The notes below the pieces were generated by a model. The model made no database searches and was not told the DNA's origin. It saw nothing but the letters and a program-made list of their open reading frames with translations. From JAAXVZ01 sp964392465 (GTDB lineage: Archaea > Nanobdellota > Nanobdellia > Woesearchaeales > GW2011-AR15): DNA of 15,711 bases. The stretch is taken from assembly GCA_964392465.1 (NCBI GenBank), contig CAYMPC010000024.1, forward strand, positions 1 through 15,711, written 5' to 3'. This document shows positions 6,377-13,585 of this stretch, one piece after another (position 1 is the stretch's first letter; each line of letters opens with the position of its first letter). The position numbers were made by a program, and so were the translations under genes.

Positions 6377-7324
6377 ATGAATAAATTATATGACACTATA
6401 ATCATTGGGAGTGGAGTAACTGGCTTAGCTGCCGGAATGTATGCAGGAAGACTAGGAATGAAAACACTAGTTATAGGAGAGGCTCCAGGAGGAACTATTA
6501 CTTTAACTAATGTTGTTGAAAATTATCCAGGGTTCAAGAAGATCACAGGGCAGGAATTGGCAGATAATATAAAAGAGCATGCTCTTGATTATAAGGAATT
6601 TGTTGAATTGAAAGATGGAAGAGTAACAAAAATAGAAAGAAAAAATGAAAAAGAGGCATTTACTCTTTTTCTTGAAGAAGAAGTCGTATATGGAAAAACA
6701 ATAATCTTTGCAACAGGGACAAAATGGAAGGAGTTAAAAGTTCCTGGCCATGATGAATTCAGAAATAAGGGAGTACATTATTGCGCTTTATGTGATGGTT
6801 TTTTTTACAGGAATAAAATAGCTGCAGTTGTAGGGGGAAGCGACAGTGCTGTGAAAGATGCTTTGGTGTTAGCAGAACATGCAAAAAAAGTATATCTTAT
6901 TATAAGGGGAGATCAATTAAAGGCAGAACCCATAAATATCAAAAGAGTTGGAAATAATGAAAAAATTGAGGTAGTTACAAACACAAACATAATAAAAATA
7001 ACAGGAGACGAAAAAGGAGTAACTAAAGTAATACTTGACAAACCTTATAATGGAAACAACGAGTTAGAGCTAGAAGGAATTTTCATAGCAATAGGTCATA
7101 TTGCTTTGTCAGATTTAGCAAAAACTCTCAATGTTACTTTAAATGAAAAAGGAGAAATAAAAATAAACAGGAATGCAGAGACAAACATTCCTGGGGTTTA
7201 TGCAGCAGGAGATGTAACAGACAGTCATTTCAAGCAGGCAATAACTGGAGTTTCAGAAGGAGTTACAGCTGCACATTCTGTTTATGAATATGTTACTTCA
7301 ATAGAAATTGGATTTTCAAAGTAA
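6377..7324 (+). CDS. trxB: Thioredoxin reductase-like flavoprotein
   Basis: A 315-aa FAD protein that would transfer electrons from a pyridine nucleotide to a redox disulfide protein, probably the reductant of the peroxiredoxin system. In order: the FAD-binding GSGVTGLAAG near the N-terminus, the redox pair C136-A-L-C139 followed by DG, the nucleotide-binding VVGGSDSAVKDA, and the C-terminal FAD motif GVYAAGDVTD, then QAITGVSEG. Length and order are normal. The residues after the second Rossmann fold read YLIIRGDQLKAE, where NADPH-dependent enzymes have HRR, so the usual 2'-phosphate contacts are missing. The enzyme may use NADH or another donor. The ATG at 6377 is chosen. The in-frame GTG nine bases upstream is the core of the AAGGTGAT ribosome binding site. 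It converges on the permease gene with a 13-bp gap. Confidence 0.92.
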   Translation: MNKLYDTIIIGSGVTGLAAGMYAGRLGMKTLVIGEAPGGTITLTNVVENYPGFKKITGQELADNIKEHALDYKEFVELKDGRVTKIERKNEKEAFTLFLEEEVVYGKTIIFATGTKWKELKVPGHDEFRNKGVHYCALCDGFFYRNKIAAVVGGSDSAVKDALVLAEHAKKVYLIIRGDQLKAEPINIKRVGNNEKIEVVTNTNIIKITGDEKGVTKVILDKPYNGNNELELEGIFIAIGHIALSDLAKTLNVTLNEKGEIKINRNAETNIPGVYAAGDVTDSHFKQAITGVSEGVTAAHSVYEYVTSIEIGFSK

Positions 7325-7337
7325 AACCCTATCCTCT

Positions 7338-8630
7338 TTAATTTTTTTCTCCTAATAATTTATATAAAACAGATCCTATAAACATCATTATACTGCCAGC
7401 AATTATGACAATACTACTTAAATTAAATATCATTAGAATACTAGTTATAAATCCCAATAAAGCAAATATAGGAAATTTACCTATATTAAAAGGAGAATGA
7501 AATATTTCATGTTTATGCTGTTTATATCTTGATTTTATAAGTGCTAGATTAACAATTGAAAAAACAATAAATATTGAGAAATTTGTAATTTCTGCAACAG
7601 TTTCAATATTGCCGAAAAAGACAAATGCAACTGTCAAAAAACCAGAAATTATTACTGCAATATAAGGTGTTTTTGTGAATTTGTTTATCCTTGATATAAA
7701 TTTTAATTTTACATAATCCTGACTCATGCTGTACAGCATCCTTGAAAGAGCAATAAGTGACATAATTATTGTGTTGCCTGTTGAGACAATTGCAATAAGA
7801 GATACAATAAAATAAACATTCTTACCCATCAATGCCTGTGCAACCTCAGCAAGGGGAGCAGAGCTTAAAGAAAGCCTTTCCCACCCAATAACACTTATTG
7901 CAGAAAAGGCAACAAGAATATAAAAAACAGTGCTTATACCTAAAGAAGATAATAAGGCTAGGGGAATAGTCTTCCTAGGATTTTTTGTTTCTTCTGTAAG
8001 TTTTATAACACTCTCAAATCCAATATATGCAAAAAAAATAAGAGATGCAGCTTTTAAAACACCTGAAAAGTCCTTTGGCATTACAAAATAATCAACACTG
8101 CCAAACCTTGGTAAAGAAAACATGATAATCATCAACAATCCTAAAATACTCAATGCTGTAAAAAGGAGATTAACCTTCATAGATTGTTTAATCCCAATAA
8201 AATTTATTATAGAAAAAACAAGGATTGCAATTATAGCAGTTATTATTGTATTATTAAACCCAATAAGATTGTTTAAATAGCCGGCAAAGCCCAAAGACAC
8301 AGCAGCAGCACCTATTATCAAAGAAAGTATTACAAGATAGCCTACTATAAAAGCTGTTCTCTTGCTGAAATTATGCTCTATATAAGAATATTCCCCTGAA
8401 TCTTCTGTATAAATAGAAGAAAGCTCAGCATAGCTTAATCCAGTAAGGAAAGCAACAAAAGCAGAAATAATAAAAGAGAGCCAGACAGCATTTCCGGCAT
8501 GACCAGCAGCCGCTCCAATTAAAACATAAATACCTGCTCCAACAATAATTCCAACGCCAGCAGCAGTTGCCTCAAAAAAACCAAGATCTCTCCTTAAAGT
8601 TAAAGCTTCTCTTTTATGTCTCTTGAACAT
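7338..8630 (-). CDS. APC-family amino acid permease
   Basis: A 430-aa inner membrane transporter, probably importing or exchanging amino acids; the substrate cannot be read from the sequence. The APC signature is clear. The first helix has GVGIIVGAGIYVLIG (residues 25-39), whose unwound GAGI segment binds the substrate backbone in this family. FFAYIGFES at 199-207 is the equivalent of helix 6, and the loop EETKNPRKTIP at 213-223 is typical. About 12 hydrophobic spans fit the length. The gene stands alone, with a TATA box at leaderless spacing from its ATG. For an organism with probably reduced biosynthesis, uptake of amino acids would make sense (inference). Confidence 0.9.
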   Translation of the reverse strand: MFKRHKREALTLRRDLGFFEATAAGVGIIVGAGIYVLIGAAAGHAGNAVWLSFIISAFVAFLTGLSYAELSSIYTEDSGEYSYIEHNFSKRTAFIVGYLVILSLIIGAAAVSLGFAGYLNNLIGFNNTIITAIIAILVFSIINFIGIKQSMKVNLLFTALSILGLLMIIMFSLPRFGSVDYFVMPKDFSGVLKAASLIFFAYIGFESVIKLTEETKNPRKTIPLALLSSLGISTVFYILVAFSAISVIGWERLSLSSAPLAEVAQALMGKNVYFIVSLIAIVSTGNTIIMSLIALSRMLYSMSQDYVKLKFISRINKFTKTPYIAVIISGFLTVAFVFFGNIETVAEITNFSIFIVFSIVNLALIKSRYKQHKHEIFHSPFNIGKFPIFALLGFITSILMIFNLSSIVIIAGSIMMFIGSVLYKLLGEKN

Positions 8631-8652
8631 TAATTAATTTTTTAATAGTGGA

Positions 8653-8662
8653 GTTTATAATT
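8653..8662 (-). promoter_or_regulatory. TATA promoter of the permease gene
   Basis: On the minus strand AATTATAAAC is centred about 27 bp before the ATG at 8630, with no ribosome binding site between, so the mRNA should be leaderless. Confidence 0.55.
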
Positions 8663-8679
8663 ATTTTGGTTTGGATATT

Positions 8680-8703
8680 AACTAAATTAAAAAAAATAAA
8701 AAA
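8680..8703 (-). terminator. T-rich terminator after the 70-aa membrane protein gene
   Basis: Reading the minus strand, the stop codon is followed directly by runs of six and eight T separated by an A. Confidence 0.5.
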
Positions 8704-8916
8704 TTAATCAAAAAACATTTTCTTAAAAAGAGGTATCATTGAAATAACAGCTAGGACTAAATACCAATATCCTTCTATTCCTAATACTAATTCTCTAAAT
8801 CCTGTCCAAGCAGTTATCAAGAAAAGAGTCATGAAAAATACTGTTAATTTCACAAGAGAGATATCATACCATTTCATGCGTTTAACAACTTTTTCCAGCC
8901 ATTTGATTATTTTCAT
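8704..8916 (-). CDS. 70-aa two-span membrane protein
   Basis: A small protein I do not recognise. A basic amphipathic N-terminus (KIIKWLEKVVKRMKW) precedes two hydrophobic segments at about 22-38 (LVKLTVFFMTLFLITAW) and about 48-63 (YWYLVLAVISMIPLF), ending in KKMFFD. The start is well supported: GAGGTGAT lies 3 bases before the ATG, and a TATA box (minus strand, 8950-8958) lies further upstream. The first segment contains a Thr and a Trp near the lipid boundary. It has its own promoter and terminator, so it is a separate unit. Small two-helix proteins of this type are common in DPANN genomes, but no function can be assigned. Confidence 0.75.
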   Translation of the reverse strand: MKIIKWLEKVVKRMKWYDISLVKLTVFFMTLFLITAWTGFRELVLGIEGYWYLVLAVISMIPLFKKMFFD

Positions 8917-8949
8917 ATAATCACCTCTTTACTTATATGTATTTTTAGG

Positions 8950-8959
8950 TTTAAAAAAG
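8950..8959 (-). promoter_or_regulatory. TATA promoter of the 70-aa membrane protein gene
   Basis: CTTTTTTAAA on the minus strand lies about 38 bp before the ATG, so transcription should start just ahead of the AAAGAGGTGAT ribosome binding site (8920-8930). Confidence 0.5.
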
Positions 8960-8976
8960 TTTGTATAAATAAAAAT

Positions 8977-8997
8977 CAATTGAAGAAAAATAAAAAA
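8977..8997 (-). terminator. T-rich terminator after the nucleotidyltransferase gene
   Basis: The minus strand reads a run of six T, an A and a run of five T directly after the stop codon. Confidence 0.5.
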
Positions 8998-10023
8998 TTA
9001 CTCTCCACTATAGCTTATCTCTGAATTATCTCCTACATTCAGTTTCTCAATAATATCGCTAACAGTAGCATTCTCTCCTATTAAAGAATCTGTGAATTGG
9101 GCATTCTCAATTACAGCATTTTTGTTGATGATGCTATTTTTTATTATGGAAGTATTAATTTTTACATCATCTGCAATTGATACATGTGGTCCTATTATGG
9201 AATTTTTTAATATAACTCCTTCTCCTATGAAAACAGGTGGAATAATAATAGAATTTTCTTCATGTACTTTTGGATTTCCTCCGTTTTTTTTTTCTAATAA
9301 ATATCTATTTGTTGCCAATAATGTTTCTGGCTTGCCGCAGTCAAACCATCCATCCATTTGGAAAGTTGTCATATCAGCTCCTTTCTCCAGCATAATTTTA
9401 AAAGCATCTGTTAAATAAAACTCTCCTTTTGTTTTTCTATCTGTTTTTATCATTTCATTTAATGCTTCAAAAAGCAATTTTGTATTATTGATAAAATAAA
9501 TTCCAATCATAGCATCCATCGGCTTTAAAATATCTGGCTTTTCAATAACATCAACAATTTTTTCCCCCTTCATTTCAACTACTCCAAATCTTCTTGGATC
9601 TTCAACTCTCTTTACAGCCAATGCTCCATCTTTAGTTGTCTTAAGGCCTTTTTTCATATCACCAACAAAAATAGTATCTCCAAAAATAATCAATATCTTT
9701 TCATCTTTTTTCACAAAAGGTTCTGCAAGAAAGATAGCATGCCCAGGACCCATTGGTTTGTCCTGCTGAGCAAACGCAAAATTCATCTCTGGATAATTTG
9801 TTTCTACATAATCTTTAATTTTATTTCCTAAATATCCCAAAATAAGCACAACATCTTTTATCCCAAGTTCCTTTACTTGATCGAGTATATGCCCTAAAAT
9901 AGGTTTGCCTGCCACATGTAATAATGCTTTAGGCAGGGTAAAAGTATGCGGTCTTAATCTTGTTCCAAATCCAGCTACAGGAATGATTGCTTTGATTTTT
10001 ATCACCTTTTTATGTATATACAT
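8998..10023 (-). CDS. Sugar-phosphate nucleotidyltransferase with left-handed beta-helix
   Basis: Makes a nucleotide sugar from a sugar 1-phosphate and NTP in the cytoplasm; the sugar is not evident (glucose-1-phosphate thymidylyl/uridylyltransferase-like or GlmU-like). The Rossmann domain carries GFGTRLRPHTFTLPKALL, then QQDKPMGPGHA, the metal-binding FGDT, IEKP, FYLTDAF and WFDCGKPETL. From about residue 255 hexapeptide-like repeats (IGEGVILKNSIIGP and following) form a left-handed beta-helix. The frame is open from the ATG at 10023, but the expected transcription start lies just past that ATG. The family usually begins MKAIIPVAG, which here is IKAIIPVAG with ATC at 9996-9994 placed exactly 4 bases after GGTGAT. 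The true start is therefore probably 9996, with a non-standard codon. The outermost conventional start is listed. It probably supplies sugars for surface glycosylation. Confidence 0.92.
   Translation of the reverse strand: MYIHKKVIKIKAIIPVAGFGTRLRPHTFTLPKALLHVAGKPILGHILDQVKELGIKDVVLILGYLGNKIKDYVETNYPEMNFAFAQQDKPMGPGHAIFLAEPFVKKDEKILIIFGDTIFVGDMKKGLKTTKDGALAVKRVEDPRRFGVVEMKGEKIVDVIEKPDILKPMDAMIGIYFINNTKLLFEALNEMIKTDRKTKGEFYLTDAFKIMLEKGADMTTFQMDGWFDCGKPETLLATNRYLLEKKNGGNPKVHEENSIIIPPVFIGEGVILKNSIIGPHVSIADDVKINTSIIKNSIINKNAVIENAQFTDSLIGENATVSDIIEKLNVGDNSEISYSGE
10001..10010 (-). promoter_or_regulatory. Ribosome binding site pointing to an ATC start
   Basis: The minus strand reads AAAAGGTGAT. 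In three other genes here (starts at 5205, 6377 and 11422) GGTGAT is followed by exactly 4 bases and then ATG. In this gene the 4 bases AAAA are followed by ATC at 9996-9994, the codon at the family's usual Met position. Confidence 0.6.
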
Positions 10024-10040
10024 CCTTAATAAAAGTGTAT

Positions 10041-10049
10041 TATTTAAAG
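10041..10049 (-). promoter_or_regulatory. TATA promoter of the nucleotidyltransferase gene
   Basis: CTTTAAATA on the minus strand is centred 22 bp from the ATG at 10023 and 49 bp from the ATC at 9996. Leaderless genes in this window show 26-29 bp and genes with GGTGAT mostly show 49-56 bp, so the spacing favours the downstream start. Confidence 0.6.
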
Positions 10050-10075
10050 ATTTAGGTTAGAATACTTTATCTTAC

Positions 10076-10200
10076 CAACTGCCCAGTCAGTTGACACCTG
10101 CCATAAGGAAGACATAAACAGCGTTTAGTCTTCCGAAGATTATCTTAAGAAGCGCTTCTTGTGTCGCTGTGTGCATATTTGAAGAGAACAGCAGAGACTA
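10076..10200. ncRNA. Candidate structured RNA or cruciform-forming GC island
   Basis: About 128 bp of intergenic sequence at roughly 45% G+C lies between two extremely AT-rich divergent promoters. It contains a 6-bp hairpin (CAACTG 10076-10081 with CAGTTG 10088-10093). A 12-bp stem with one bulged A and an AGC loop follows (GGAAGAC-A-TAAAC 10107-10119 with GTTTAGTCTTCC 10123-10134). Then comes a 14-bp perfect palindrome, AAGAAGCGCTTCTT (10147-10160). GACAC (10093-10097) can pair with GTGTC (10161-10165) and would enclose the inner two elements. There is no credible reading frame. A small RNA is likely by analogy with GC-rich RNAs of AT-rich archaea, but strand and family are unknown. I could not match it to tRNA, SRP RNA, RNase P RNA or box C/D sRNA. 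Confidence 0.35.
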
Positions 10201-10242
10201 CTCTTATTATTTATTAATTTAAGAATATTCGTTTACTTAACT

Positions 10243-10250
10243 TTTATAAA
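10243..10250 (+). promoter_or_regulatory. TATA promoter of the DHH phosphoesterase gene
   Basis: TTTATAAA is centred about 27 bp before the ATG at 10274, so the transcript should be leaderless. No GGTGAT-type site is present. Confidence 0.6.
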
Positions 10251-10273
10251 CAAACCAGTTTTCTAGATTAAAG

Positions 10274-11296
10274 ATGATATCCGAAGACAAAATAAAAGAA
10301 ATAAGGCAAGCATTGATAGAATCAGCTCGTCCTTTGATATTTTTTGATGACGATCCAGATGGATTATGTTCTTTTTTGCAATTCTATAAATTAAATCCAG
10401 AAGCAAAAGGAGTAATATATAAAGCGCCAGGTCCTTTAGATGAAAAATTTCTAAAAAAAGTTGAAGAAGTTCAGCCAGATAACATTTTTATTTTGGATAT
10501 TGCCCAAGTCTCACAGGATTTTTTAGATAAAATAAGCAACGTATACTGGTTGGACCATCATTCTCCTTTGGATAAAAAAAAAGTAAATTATTATAATCCT
10601 ATGATAGAAAGCAAAGGGCAAGATAACAGGCCCACGAGTTATTGGGCATGGAAAATAACAGAAAACAATACATGGCTTGCAATGACAGGATGTATAGGAG
10701 ATTGGTTTCTTCCTGAGGACATTAGACAAAAATTTTCAGAAGAATTCCCAGATTTATTAGCTAAGGAAATAAAAAAACCAGAAGAGGCATTATTTAATTC
10801 ACCTATAGGGAAACTTTCAAGAGTTTTTTCCTTTATATTAAAAGGGCAAACAAAAGATGCAATGGCATGCATAAAAACACTTACAAGAATCAAGGATCCT
10901 TATGAGATTCTGGAGCAGAAATCCTCTCAGGGAAGATACATCTGGAAAAAATATCTGAAAATAGAGAAGGGCTATCAGGAAATTAAAAAATCAATTATTT
11001 CTCAAGAGGGAAAATTATTATTATACACTTATTCTGAGCAAAATATGGCAATGACTTCAGATTTAAGTAATGAACTTTTGTATGAAAACCCAGATAAATT
11101 TATTATAATAGGAAGAGAGCGTTCAGGAGAAATGAAATGTTCATTGAGGTCAGCAAAATATGAAGTACTTCCAATATTGCAGAATGCATTAAAAGATGTT
11201 AATGGCTTCGGAGGGGGGCATGTACATGCTTGTGGGGCAAATATAAAAAAAGAAGATTTTGATAGGTTTGTAGATAACATTAAGCAGCAGCTTTAA
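10274..11296 (+). CDS. DHH/DHHA1 phosphoesterase (RecJ/NrnA-like)
   Basis: A 340-aa cytoplasmic phosphodiesterase. The metal-binding residues of the DHH domain are all visible: DDDPDG (25-30), D75 in ILDIA, D94-H95-H96 in the name motif, and D143 in GCIGDW. The C-terminal DHHA1 domain has G313-G314-G315-H316 followed by VHACG, the substrate-binding loop. Members cut single-stranded nucleic acid or short oligonucleotides; in archaea they include RecJ-like/GAN exonucleases linked to replication. Which substrate this one uses cannot be told. The length is shorter than bacterial RecJ and close to NrnA and to archaeal single DHH-DHHA1 proteins. It stands alone behind its own leaderless promoter, facing away from the nucleotidyltransferase. 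The catalytic set is intact, so it should be active. Confidence 0.9.
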   Translation: MISEDKIKEIRQALIESARPLIFFDDDPDGLCSFLQFYKLNPEAKGVIYKAPGPLDEKFLKKVEEVQPDNIFILDIAQVSQDFLDKISNVYWLDHHSPLDKKKVNYYNPMIESKGQDNRPTSYWAWKITENNTWLAMTGCIGDWFLPEDIRQKFSEEFPDLLAKEIKKPEEALFNSPIGKLSRVFSFILKGQTKDAMACIKTLTRIKDPYEILEQKSSQGRYIWKKYLKIEKGYQEIKKSIISQEGKLLLYTYSEQNMAMTSDLSNELLYENPDKFIIIGRERSGEMKCSLRSAKYEVLPILQNALKDVNGFGGGHVHACGANIKKEDFDRFVDNIKQQL

Positions 11297-11320
11297 TCTT
11301 TTTGATTTTCTTCTTTTAAT
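11297..11320 (+). terminator. T-rich terminator after the DHH gene
   Basis: Mixed T runs (five, four and four bases) broken by GA and C follow directly on the stop codon. Confidence 0.45.
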
Positions 11321-11361
11321 TATTGTCTTAATTCTTGTATTCCTTTTTAAGTTACAATAAA

Positions 11362-11369
11362 TATTTAAA
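11362..11369 (+). promoter_or_regulatory. TATA promoter of the lamin-tail-domain gene
   Basis: TATTTAAA is centred 56 bp before the ATG, predicting a leader of about 30 nt with the ribosome binding site GGGGTGAT (11410-11417). Confidence 0.6.
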
Positions 11370-11421
11370 TAGATTAATATATTACTAACAAAATACTAAA
11401 TAATTTAAAGGGGTGATTACA

Positions 11422-12105
11422 ATGAAAAAACTAATTTTAGCTATTATTTTATTAGCAGTTTTATCTGCAAGTTCTTTTGCAGAAGTTATGATAAGCGAGA
11501 TAATGTACAATCCTTTAGGCACAGAAACAAAGAAAGAATGGATTGAAATATATAATAAAGGAGAAAATGCACTAAATATATCAAGCTGGAAGATACAAGA
11601 CGGAACAACTCTAAGAACACTTCTATTTTATAGAGGAGAAAATCTTATAGCTCCTGACTCTTTTGTTCTTATTGTTAGAAGCGGAGAGAATTTTTCAAAT
11701 GAATATCCTCTATACACAGGAACTATTTTCGAATCAAGTTTCTCCTTAACAAATTCTGGAAAAGAGATTTACCTTTTAAATGAGTTTAATGAAGTTGTTG
11801 ATTATGTTGCTTACACAGATTTATCAGATGAAGGCTATACAATAGAAATAAACGACAGTAGTGCGGATAATAGTCTTATTGAAAATTGGATTCTTGGAAT
11901 ATTAAATGGAGATCCTGGAAATATAAGAAAAACACAAGAAGAAAACCCAGATAATGATACAACAGATGATGAGAAGGAAGAAGAAGACAATCAAGAAGAA
12001 GAAAATGATAACGCAGATCCAAATGGTGTTCCAGAATTTGGGATGTTTGGAACAATAATTATACTTACTTTAGCAGTAGTGATATTATTTAGAAGGAGAG
12101 AATGA
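11422..12105 (+). CDS. Surface protein with lamin-tail domain and PEFG sorting signal
   Basis: A 227-aa exported protein. Residues 1-18 are a signal peptide (MKKLILAIILLAVLSASS, cut near SFA). Residues about 19-130 form a lamin-tail domain, an Ig-like fold: VMISEIMYNP, KEWIEIYN, NISSWKIQDG, a central hydrophobic strand, and VVDYVAYTD. A low-complexity Asp/Glu/Asn linker follows (about 170-198). The C-terminus has VPEFGMFG, one hydrophobic segment and RRRE, the three-part layout of PEF-CTERM type signals processed by archaeosortases. The protein would be exported, cut at the PEFG motif and perhaps joined to a lipid. The start is the ATG after GGTGAT; the in-frame GTG at 11413 lies inside that site. 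No archaeosortase is in the window. The gene converges on SRP54 with a 14-bp gap. Confidence 0.85.
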   Translation: MKKLILAIILLAVLSASSFAEVMISEIMYNPLGTETKKEWIEIYNKGENALNISSWKIQDGTTLRTLLFYRGENLIAPDSFVLIVRSGENFSNEYPLYTGTIFESSFSLTNSGKEIYLLNEFNEVVDYVAYTDLSDEGYTIEINDSSADNSLIENWILGILNGDPGNIRKTQEENPDNDTTDDEKEEEDNQEEENDNADPNGVPEFGMFGTIIILTLAVVILFRRRE

Positions 12106-12119
12106 TTTAAGAGAAAAAT

Positions 12120-13472
12120 TTAGCCCATCATTCCTTTCATGCCGGGCATTCTCTTCATCATTTTTTCCATATTTTTCATATTTCCGCCTTTGAACATCTT
12201 CATCAATTTTTTAGACTGCCTATATTGCTTTATTAACTCTCTTACTTCTTTTGTGCTGACACCAGAACCTTTTGCAATTCTATCAATTCTATTTCCAGAA
12301 ATAAGCTCAGGATCCTCCAGTTCTTCTTTTGTGCAGCTATCCATGATATAGCGCCATTTCTCTAATTTTCCCTGCTGGACATCAAGCATTTCTTTTGGCA
12401 TTTTCAACTGTCCCATTCCAGGAACCAATTCCATGATTTTTGATAATGGTCCCATTTTTTTCATTGCCTGCATCTGTTCATATAAATCAATTAAATTGAA
12501 TTCTCCCTTGATAAATTTCTTGCTCATGTCCATTGCTTCTTCTTCAGAAATAGCTTCTCTTGCTTTATCCAATAAAGCTTCAATATCACCCATGCCAAGT
12601 AATCTTGAGACAAAGCCTTTTGGATTGAACTCTTCAAAATCATTTATTTTTTCACCAATGCCAATAAACTTTACAGGTGCTTTTGTTACAGCGCAAGCAG
12701 ATAAAGCACCACCACCTTTTGCAGTGCCTTCCATCTTTGTTATAATAACACCAGTAATATTGCAAGTTTCATGAAAAGCAGCTGCCTGTTTTTCTGCAGT
12801 CTGCCCTATGTCTCCGCTTATAACTAAAAGTCTTTCATCTGCTTTTACAAGTTTATTTATCTTATTTAATTCCTCAATTAATTCATCAGAAAGAGCATCT
12901 CTTCCTGCAGTATCTACAATAATCAAATCAAAGTCTTTTAGCTTGTCTTCAAACTTTTTGTAAATCTTTTCAGGATTTTTTTCTTTTTCATCCCCAAAAA
13001 CAGGAACATTCAATTGCTTGCCTAATTGTTCTAATTGCTTGAATGCAGCAGGTCTCCATACGTCCAATTGTATGAGTGCAATTTTTGCAGCCCTTTTCTG
13101 GAAAAATCTTGCAAGTTTTCCTGCGGTTGTTGTCTTTCCTGATCCAAATAAACCAACAAGCATTATCTTGAAAGGTTTTTTATTCAGCTCAATCTTAAAG
13201 CCATCTCCTCCCAGGAATGAAACAAGCTCTTCATAAACAATATTTATGAGATGTTCTTTTTTAGTTAATCCTTTTGGTGTTTCCTCTTCAATGGCTCTTT
13301 TCTTAATTTTATTAGATAAATCAAAAACAAGCTTGACATTGACATCAGATTGAAGCAAGGCTCTCTGAATTTCTTTTATCAATTCATTAATAAGTTTTTC
13401 ATCTACAAAAACAGACTTAGCAATCTTTTCCAAAGTGGATTTTAATGAATCACCTAACTTTTCTAAAACCAT
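12120..13472 (-). CDS. srp54: Signal recognition particle GTPase SRP54
   Basis: The 450-aa core protein of the signal recognition particle. It binds 7S RNA and signal peptides of ribosome-bound chains and docks with FtsY at the membrane. The N domain is at 1-95. The G domain has GLFGSGKT (107-114), DVWRPAAF (137-144), DTAGRD (187-192) and TKMEG (245-249). The Met-rich M domain runs from about 300 and includes NRIDRIAKGSGVS (394-406), the RNA-binding region, and a KMMKRMPGMKGMMG end. Length is normal. ISGDIGQTA at 218-226 differs slightly from the common DA-x-x-GQ form. A TATA box 26 bp from the ATG predicts a leaderless mRNA. It is divergent from a secreted membrane protein gene. The several exported proteins in this window are the sort of clients it may serve. 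Confidence 0.97.
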   Translation of the reverse strand: MVLEKLGDSLKSTLEKIAKSVFVDEKLINELIKEIQRALLQSDVNVKLVFDLSNKIKKRAIEEETPKGLTKKEHLINIVYEELVSFLGGDGFKIELNKKPFKIMLVGLFGSGKTTTAGKLARFFQKRAAKIALIQLDVWRPAAFKQLEQLGKQLNVPVFGDEKEKNPEKIYKKFEDKLKDFDLIIVDTAGRDALSDELIEELNKINKLVKADERLLVISGDIGQTAEKQAAAFHETCNITGVIITKMEGTAKGGGALSACAVTKAPVKFIGIGEKINDFEEFNPKGFVSRLLGMGDIEALLDKAREAISEEEAMDMSKKFIKGEFNLIDLYEQMQAMKKMGPLSKIMELVPGMGQLKMPKEMLDVQQGKLEKWRYIMDSCTKEELEDPELISGNRIDRIAKGSGVSTKEVRELIKQYRQSKKLMKMFKGGNMKNMEKMMKRMPGMKGMMG

Positions 13473-13494
13473 AAGTCATTAAAATGGTGTTTTT

Positions 13495-13503
13495 TTTATA
13501 AAG
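13495..13503 (-). promoter_or_regulatory. TATA promoter of srp54
   Basis: CTTTATAAA on the minus strand is centred about 26 bp before the ATG at 13472, at leaderless spacing. Confidence 0.6.
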
Positions 13504-13544
13504 GTTTTGAAAAAATAATAATAACAAGAATCAATATTAGTAAT

Positions 13545-13556
13545 TTTTATATAATC
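13545..13556 (+). promoter_or_regulatory. TATA promoter of the type I membrane protein gene
   Basis: TTTTATATAATC is centred about 36 bp before the TTG start at 13586, so the mRNA would begin almost at the AAGGTGG ribosome binding site (13575-13581). Confidence 0.45.
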
Positions 13557-13585
13557 AAAAAATATTAAAAAAACAAGGTGGGAAT

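Noticed and set aside
10076..10200. Known RNA class (tRNA, SRP RNA, RNase P RNA or box C/D sRNA) for the GC island
   Set aside because: No cloverleaf, no C box/D box pair and no conserved core of these RNAs could be recognised, so only a generic candidate is listed.
12139..13236. Plus-strand open frames opposite srp54
   Set aside because: They are shadows of a well-conserved SRP54 gene on the other strand.
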